DNA from: Citromicrobium bathyomarinum
Lineage (GTDB): Bacteria; Pseudomonadota; Alphaproteobacteria; Sphingomonadales; Sphingomonadaceae
Length of the DNA stretch: 64,000 bases
Direction of reading: 5' to 3'
Assembly (NCBI RefSeq): GCF_021021475.1
Contig: NZ_JAINWL010000002.1
Span: forward strand, 124,001 to 188,000
The notes beneath the pieces were generated by a model. The model made no database searches and was not told where the DNA came from. It saw only the letters and a list, made by a program, of their open reading frames with translations. Positions 60,060-64,000 of this stretch are shown in pieces. The stretch's first letter is position 1; every line of letters starts with the position of its first letter. The position numbers and the translations under genes were made by a program.

Positions 60060-61763
60060 GTGGCGTCCGATCCGACACTTCCGACACGGCGATTCAGGCG
60101 ATGGCTGGTCCATTACCCCCGTGCCGTGCCGGTGGTAATCTTCCTGCTGATCACCGCGATCACTGCGCTGAGCGTCTATGCGATCGAACGCGGCGAGCGG
60201 CGGCGCGAGCAGGCGCAGCTCAACGAAACCGCGCAAGTGATTGCCTCTTCTCTCGACCGGCGGGTCAATACCAGCGGATCGTACCTGATCGCCGGTGCCG
60301 CGCTGATCAGCACGCTCGACCGGGTGCCCGCCGACCTGTTTCGCCGCTTCGCCACCGAATTGCGGCTGGACGCCGATTATCGCGGGGCGGAAGGGATCGG
60401 CTGGGCGCCGATCGTGCCGAGCGGGCAGGTCGGCAGCTTCGAACGCATGGTGCAGGCCGATACCGGCGAGCCGTTCCGGATCACGCCGAGGCCTGGACCG
60501 GACAGCAACTTCGCGGTGCCGGTGACCTTTCTTGAGCCGATGAGCGAACGCAATGCGCGCGCGCTTGGCTTCGACATGTATTCCGAGGCCGTCCGCCGCA
60601 GCGCGATGCAGGAGGCGATCGAGACGGGCCGCCCGACCGCGAGTGGACGGATCGTGCTGGTGCAGGAAGGCCAGGGGCAAGATTCGGGCTTCATCATCTA
60701 CATGCCCGTGTTCGAGCCGGGAACGCGCGACGAGCTGATCCGCGGCTTCGTCTACGGCCCGTTCAATTCGCAGGTGTTCCTCGATTCGGTGCTGACGCGC
60801 GAACTGGTCGGCCAGCGGGGCGTGCGGCTGTATGATGGCAAGCCGGTGGCCGCCAATCTGGTCGCGGCGCACGCGCCTGGACGGCGGACCGGGCGGGTGA
60901 CGCGGATCGAGGTCGATCTGGCCGATCGACCGATGACGGTGGAGGTGGAGTCGGCACGCGGCGATGCGCTTTCGCTGCTGTCGATGATCACCCTGCTGTT
61001 CGGGATCGCGGTCGCCAGCCTTTCGATGCTGGTTGCCCGGCTGCTGACCCAGCAGGCGCATGAGGACCAGGCGGCGCTCGATTTCTATGCCGAGCAGAAC
61101 TCGATCCGCAATTCCCTGACCCGCGAGCTTAACCACCGGGTCAAGAACACGCTCGCCAATGTGCTGTCGATTGTCGCGCTCACCCGGCGACGGGCGCATT
61201 CTCTGGAGGATTTCGCCAGCGGGCTCGACGGGCGGATTCGCGCCCTGTCCGCGACGCACGATCTGCTGACCCAGTCCGAATGGGGCACCACGCCGCTTCG
61301 CGCGGTGCTGGAGGCGGAGTTGGCGCCCTATGCCAATTCCGCCGAATCGATCCTCAAACTCGAAGGGCCCGAGGTCGATCTTGCGCCCAATGACGCTCTG
61401 TCGTTCGGCCTCGCGATTCACGAACTGGCGACCAATGCGTCCAAATATGGCTCCCTCTCGGTCGAAGGCGGGCAGCTCGATGTCACCTGGCACCAGTTGC
61501 GCGACAATCTGGTCGAGGTGCTGTGGCAGGAGCGCGGCGGGCCGACGGTACCGAGCGAGCGCCCGCGTGGGTTCGGCACCGAACTGATCGAGAAGATCGT
61601 CGCGCACGAGCTCAAGCACCCGGTCGAGCTCGACTTTGCGCCGCAGGGCGTGCGCTGCGTGCTGCGGGTGCCGGTGCGCAAGCCGACCGAGTTCCGGATG
61701 CGGGCGCGCAATCGCCCCGCCGGTGTGCAGGCGCGCGAGGCAGGGGCTGCGAGCGGGCGCTGA
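60060..61763 (+). CDS. CHASE-domain HWE-family sensor histidine kinase (PhyK-like)
   Basis: A 567-residue membrane kinase. TM1 is at residues ~23-43, a periplasmic CHASE domain spans ~60-290 and TM2 ~302-328. The dimerisation helix has phospho-accepting His359 in NHRVKNTLANVLSIVAL. The ATPase domain has the N-box ELATNASKYGSLS (~455-467) and the W-x-E motif of the HWE family (WQERGG at 489). The start is GTG with GGAG five bases upstream; an earlier in-frame GTG has none. Its place opposite nepR-ecfG suggests it phosphorylates PhyR. Confidence 0.85.
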   Translation: MASDPTLPTRRFRRWLVHYPRAVPVVIFLLITAITALSVYAIERGERRREQAQLNETAQVIASSLDRRVNTSGSYLIAGAALISTLDRVPADLFRRFATELRLDADYRGAEGIGWAPIVPSGQVGSFERMVQADTGEPFRITPRPGPDSNFAVPVTFLEPMSERNARALGFDMYSEAVRRSAMQEAIETGRPTASGRIVLVQEGQGQDSGFIIYMPVFEPGTRDELIRGFVYGPFNSQVFLDSVLTRELVGQRGVRLYDGKPVAANLVAAHAPGRRTGRVTRIEVDLADRPMTVEVESARGDALSLLSMITLLFGIAVASLSMLVARLLTQQAHEDQAALDFYAEQNSIRNSLTRELNHRVKNTLANVLSIVALTRRRAHSLEDFASGLDGRIRALSATHDLLTQSEWGTTPLRAVLEAELAPYANSAESILKLEGPEVDLAPNDALSFGLAIHELATNASKYGSLSVEGGQLDVTWHQLRDNLVEVLWQERGGPTVPSERPRGFGTELIEKIVAHELKHPVELDFAPQGVRCVLRVPVRKPTEFRMRARNRPAGVQAREAGAASGR

Positions 61764-61813
61764 TCGGAGGAGCTGATGTCCCGGCCCGCCGGGGGGGCTT
61801 CGGAGGAGACACA

Positions 61814-61845
61814 AAAAAGGGCGCCGCAATCGCGACGCCCTTTTT
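61814..61845. terminator. Bidirectional terminator between the kinase gene and phyR
   Basis: Perfect 10-bp stem AAAAAGGGCG/CGCCCTTTTT with A and T tracts on each side. It ends the kinase transcript and phyR in opposite directions. Confidence 0.85.
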
Positions 61846-61866
61846 GTTGTTTCGTGAGACGTTGCC

Positions 61867-62670
61867 TCAGGCGGAGGCGTTCTCGCGGCTGGCGTTGAAG
61901 AACAGCGCCTGGCTGATCGCTGCGCGCACCGTGGCTTCCTGGAACGGCTTGGTGACGAGATAGGTCGGCTCGGGCCGGTCGCCGGTCAGCAGTCGCTCGG
62001 GATAGGCGGTGATGAAGATCACCGGCACGCTGCCGATGCTCAGGATATCGTCAACCGCGTCGAGGCCCGACGAGCCGTCGGCGAGCTGGATATCGGCCAG
62101 CACGAGACCCGGGGTTCGTTCTGCGACCACCTGCTGCGCCTGCGTGCGCGTGGCGGCGGTGCCGCAGATGTCGTGGCCGAGCCCGCGGACAAGGTCTTCC
62201 AGCTGCATCGAGATCAGCGGCTCGTCTTCGATGATGAGGACACTGGTGGCCGATTCGCGGTCGATTTCGGCAATCGCATCCTGGACCATCTTTTCGACGT
62301 CCTGCGGCGCGATCTCCATGATCTCCGCCGACTGCTCGATCGTGAAATCTTCCAGCGTGGTCAGCAGCAGCGCCTGCCGGTTGAGCGGTGTAACGGTTTG
62401 CAGCCGATCGGCGCTGATCTGGTCGGGCAGGTCGGCATTGTCTGCCCCCCGGTCCGACACTTCGAGATAGGCGCTCGACCACACCTTGTTGAACGCCCGG
62501 TACAGCGGCACGCGGCCGCCTTCGAGCGAGGACTTGAGCTCGTCGTCGGCCAACGCCGCTTCGAGCGTGGCGCGCACGAAGGCGTCACCGGTCTGCTGCG
62601 ATCCCGTCAGCGCGCGCGCGTAGCGACGCAGATAGGGGAGGTTTGCAGCGACATTTTCTCCAATGGACAT
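61867..62670 (-). CDS. phyR: General stress response regulator PhyR
   Basis: A 267-residue protein with an N-terminal sigma-like domain (residues ~1-135, sigma2 and sigma4 mimicry) and a C-terminal receiver domain. The receiver has acidic Glu148/Asp149, phospho-acceptor Asp193 (LADIQL) and Lys241 (VTKPF). When phosphorylated, the sigma-like domain opens and binds NepR, freeing EcfG. Start ATG at 62670. A perfect EcfG promoter lies upstream, giving positive feedback. Confidence 0.96.
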   Translation of the reverse strand: MSIGENVAANLPYLRRYARALTGSQQTGDAFVRATLEAALADDELKSSLEGGRVPLYRAFNKVWSSAYLEVSDRGADNADLPDQISADRLQTVTPLNRQALLLTTLEDFTIEQSAEIMEIAPQDVEKMVQDAIAEIDRESATSVLIIEDEPLISMQLEDLVRGLGHDICGTAATRTQAQQVVAERTPGLVLADIQLADGSSGLDAVDDILSIGSVPVIFITAYPERLLTGDRPEPTYLVTKPFQEATVRAAISQALFFNASRENASA

Positions 62671-62700
62671 GTAGTATCTTTCCCGTCTGAACCTCTCGCC

Positions 62701-62725
62701 AACGTCCGGCGTCGAGCCAGGTTCC
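62701..62725 (-). promoter_or_regulatory. Sigma-EcfG promoter of phyR
   Basis: Minus strand GGAAC (62725-62721), 16-base spacer, CGTT (62704-62701). The -10 lies about 30 bases upstream of the start codon, so the leader would be short. Confidence 0.85.
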
Positions 62726-62812
62726 AAGCCTGCGCAAGTTCGCTTGTAAAGCGCCCGCAACGTGGTTTCGATGACGTGATAGTGAAAGGGGTGAAAAAAA
62801 TTTGCACGGCGA

Positions 62813-62837
62813 GGAACCGGCTTCGGGCCGGGGCATT
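62813..62837 (+). promoter_or_regulatory. Near-consensus sigma-EcfG promoter of the candidate sRNA
   Basis: Plus strand GGAAC (62813-62817), 16-base spacer, CATT (62834-62837), one base off CGTT. It faces a strong terminator 60 bases downstream. Confidence 0.55.
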
Positions 62838-62843
62838 CTCCCT

Positions 62844-62938
62844 ATGTCACCGCCGAGACCCCCCTCCCGTCCAAGCGGCCGGTGATACGATCCCGAAGGC
62901 CTTCGTTCCGCACCATGCGGATCGAAGGCCTTTTTTTG
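62844..62938 (+). ncRNA. Candidate general-stress-response small RNA
   Basis: About 95 nt between the near-consensus EcfG promoter and a strong Rho-independent terminator. The 5' half folds as CACCG/CGGTG plus a second CCG/CGG block (one bulge; 62848-62855 with 62876-62884). Its 20-nt loop (62856-62875) is C-rich (ACCCCCCTCCCGTCC), able to pair with G-rich ribosome binding sites. No supported ORF lies on this strand between 62671 and 63000. A 13-codon ATG reading from 62844 has no ribosome binding site. Both neighbouring genes run the other way. The 5' end is inferred from the promoter position. Confidence 0.6.
62896..62938 (+). terminator. Strong Rho-independent terminator, plus strand
   Basis: AAGGCCTTCG/CGAAGGCCTT with an inner TCCGCA/TGCGGA stem and then seven T on the plus strand. 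On the minus strand the stem is followed by CGGGATCG without a T-tract, so it does not serve the FAT GUY gene. Confidence 0.9.
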
Positions 62939-63000
62939 TGCCTGAGGGTCGTGTGCGAAAGGCGCAGTCCGGGCGTGCCGGGCGGCGCCCGGAAGAACGC

Positions 63001-63426
63001 TCAGTCGCGCTTGAGGCGGGAGAGGAAAGAGGGGCGCTCGGGCTTGCCGACATGCGCCAGCAGGTCGTCGAAATCGTACGGCTTGCCCAGCACCGGGCCC
63101 AGATCCGCGACGTGGGCGGGTATTTCGTCGGGCGATCCGGTTGCGAAGATGACCTTGGGTGCATTGGGGCCGAGCGCCCGCAGCACTTCCGCAATCGCCC
63201 AGCCATCGCCGCGGTCGGCCAGATGGACGTCGAGGATTACGGTTTCCACGTCGCCATCGCGCAGTCGCTCGATCGCCTGCGATGTCGTTGCGGCGATCGC
63301 GATGTCGCGCGCGCCCGCCTCGATCAGCGCGTCTTCCACCGCGAGGGCAAGGACGGCATCGTCTTCGACAATCAGGACAGGCCCGTAATTGCGGGTCTTT
63401 CGGGGGCTGGCGCCGTCCGGCGGCAT
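63001..63426 (-). CDS. FAT GUY-type single-domain response regulator (SdrG-like)
   Basis: A 141-residue stand-alone receiver domain with no output domain. Acidic residues EDD at 21-23, phospho-acceptor Asp66 in VILDVHLAD, FATG at 94-97, and KPY at 115-117. The FATG...KPY pattern defines the FAT GUY family; such proteins, for example SdrG in Sphingomonas, take part in the general stress response as phosphorelay partners of HWE/HRXXN kinases. Its own candidate EcfG promoter lies upstream. Confidence 0.88.
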   Translation of the reverse strand: MPPDGASPRKTRNYGPVLIVEDDAVLALAVEDALIEAGARDIAIAATTSQAIERLRDGDVETVILDVHLADRGDGWAIAEVLRALGPNAPKVIFATGSPDEIPAHVADLGPVLGKPYDFDDLLAHVGKPERPSFLSRLKRD

Positions 63427-63477
63427 TCGTACGTATCCTTCGCGAGGGCCGGGGTCGGCAAGTGGGGATATGCAGCA

Positions 63478-63503
63478 AACGCCGCGGGTGTCCCTCGCGT
63501 TCC
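63478..63503 (-). promoter_or_regulatory. Sigma-EcfG promoter of the FAT GUY regulator gene
   Basis: Minus strand GGAAC (63503-63499), 17-base spacer, CGTT (63481-63478), about 52 bases before the start codon. Confidence 0.7.
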
Positions 63504-63520
63504 GGAGCGAATGCGCGCGC

Positions 63521-64000
63521 TTACAGATCCTTCTCGTAGATCACGTATTCGCGGTTGATGCTGCTGTCGATCGCGTCTGCGATGGCGACCATTCCCTGGT
63601 TGTCTTCGAGGATCCAGCCGACCTCGCCACGATCCGAATGAAACACGCTGCTCGCCGACTGCCTGATCTGGCTGATCATCATGAAAGCGAGCTGGCTGGC
63701 GAGGCGGGAGTTATGCAGCCGCTTGCGCACACCCATCAGCGGCACCCGCATCCCTGCGTGCATCGGTTTGCGCAGCCAGCGCAGGGTCGCAAGCCAGCCG
63801 AACGGGAACAGCTTGCCGCGCGTGCGCGCGAACAGATCGTTGACGTTGGGCAGCGTCATCATGAAGGCGACCGGTTCGCCGTCCAACTCAGCGATGCGGT
63901 TGATTTCCGGGTGGATCAGCGGGCGCAGCTTCTTGCCGGTATAGGCGACCTCCGCCTCGGTCAGCGGGACGAAGCCCCAGTTCTGCGACCATGCATCGTT
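63521..64000 (-). CDS. GNAT-like conserved hypothetical protein, 5' truncated
   Basis: The C-terminal ~159 residues of a longer protein whose start lies beyond the right edge. The visible part runs WSQNWGFVPLTEAEVAYTGKKLRPLIHPEINRIAELDGEPVAFMMTLPNVNDLF, then GKLFPFG and VGWILEDNQGMVAIADAIDS (residue positions are relative to the edge). It resembles the N-acetyltransferase-like YghO family of unknown function. The frame is open to base 64000. It ends 18 bases upstream of the FAT GUY promoter. Confidence 0.75.
   Translation of the reverse strand, partial: NDAWSQNWGFVPLTEAEVAYTGKKLRPLIHPEINRIAELDGEPVAFMMTLPNVNDLFARTRGKLFPFGWLATLRWLRKPMHAGMRVPLMGVRKRLHNSRLASQLAFMMISQIRQSASSVFHSDRGEVGWILEDNQGMVAIADAIDSSINREYVIYEKDL

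Larger units (their letters stand above)
62671..63000. other. Intergenic region in the stress locus
   Basis: 330 bases between phyR and the response regulator gene, both on the minus strand. It holds the phyR promoter and the candidate plus-strand sRNA with its terminator. Confidence 0.7.

Noticed and set aside
60045-61829. Long minus-strand open frame opposite the sensor kinase
   Set aside because: Antisense shadow; the kinase motifs are on the plus strand.
62844-62885. 13-codon reading frame inside the candidate sRNA
   Set aside because: No ribosome binding site and Pro/Arg-rich composition expected by chance in GC-rich RNA.
62896-62938. Terminator of the FAT GUY regulator gene
   Set aside because: On that strand the stem is followed by CGGGATCG with no T-tract; the T-tract is on the plus strand.

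Overview
The window is high-GC DNA with tightly packed genes, many stop/start overlaps and few mobile elements. The nepR-ecfG/phyR general stress response locus, the timA(Tim44)-mltA-smr run next to secB, a FAT GUY response regulator and the overall gene content point to an alphaproteobacterium. Sphingomonadales, and probably Erythrobacteraceae, is the best guess; this is inference from gene families and order, not from a 16S gene. Both edge genes are cut: coaBC on the left, and a conserved GNAT-like hypothetical on the right.

Layout. 1-9.6 kb: coaBC and dut; a DUF4136 lipoprotein; secB-murJ-trpS on the minus strand; timA-mltA-smr-msrQ on the plus strand; a helix-hairpin-helix lipoprotein. 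9.6-17 kb: a minus-strand peroxide-defence block, katA, katG, an unrecognised periplasmic protein, ahpF and ahpC, with no oxyR in view. 17-20.2 kb: a TetR regulator divergent from an exported amidohydrolase, then a GNAT gene and a small conserved gene. 20.3-24.2 kb: aroC, then ruvA, a DsrE-like exported protein and ruvB. A reversed GIY-YIG nuclease gene bracketed by an inverted pair of hairpin repeats sits between the last two. 24.4-33.3 kb: a Ser-rich repeat protein with a PEP-CTERM-like tail, acnA, a DMT transporter, two different L,D-transpeptidases and small exported proteins, one with a twin CX3C motif.

33.5-42 kb: a histone-deacetylase-like enzyme and ispG, a FadL-type porin, a ZntB/CorA transporter, DUF885, a GNAT protein and an exported isoaspartyl peptidase/asparaginase. 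42-49.2 kb: a fatty acid desaturase, then a six-gene overlapping operon DUF4129-DUF4350-MoxR-DUF58-SpoIIM-RDD whose role is unknown. 49.4-57.7 kb: a membrane cytochrome c, rlmE and ppx, tRNA-Gln(CTG), a LOG-family gene, glmM-DUF1272-thiD, a dicarboxylate symporter and sodB. 57.8-64 kb: an AI-2E transporter, then the general stress response locus: ecfG, nepR, a CHASE/HWE sensor kinase, phyR and a FAT GUY single-domain regulator.

In the stress locus the genes appear tied together by sigma-EcfG promoters (GGAAC, spacer 16-17, CGTT). One nearly symmetric site lies between nepR and the kinase, one lies before phyR and one before the FAT GUY gene. Between phyR and the FAT GUY gene, on the opposite strand, a near-consensus EcfG promoter is followed about 100 nt later by a strong Rho-independent terminator, with a C-rich loop between them and no convincing ORF. 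This looks like a small regulatory RNA of the general stress response and is the most interesting candidate here. The second is the GIY-YIG/hairpin-repeat unit between dsrE and ruvB.
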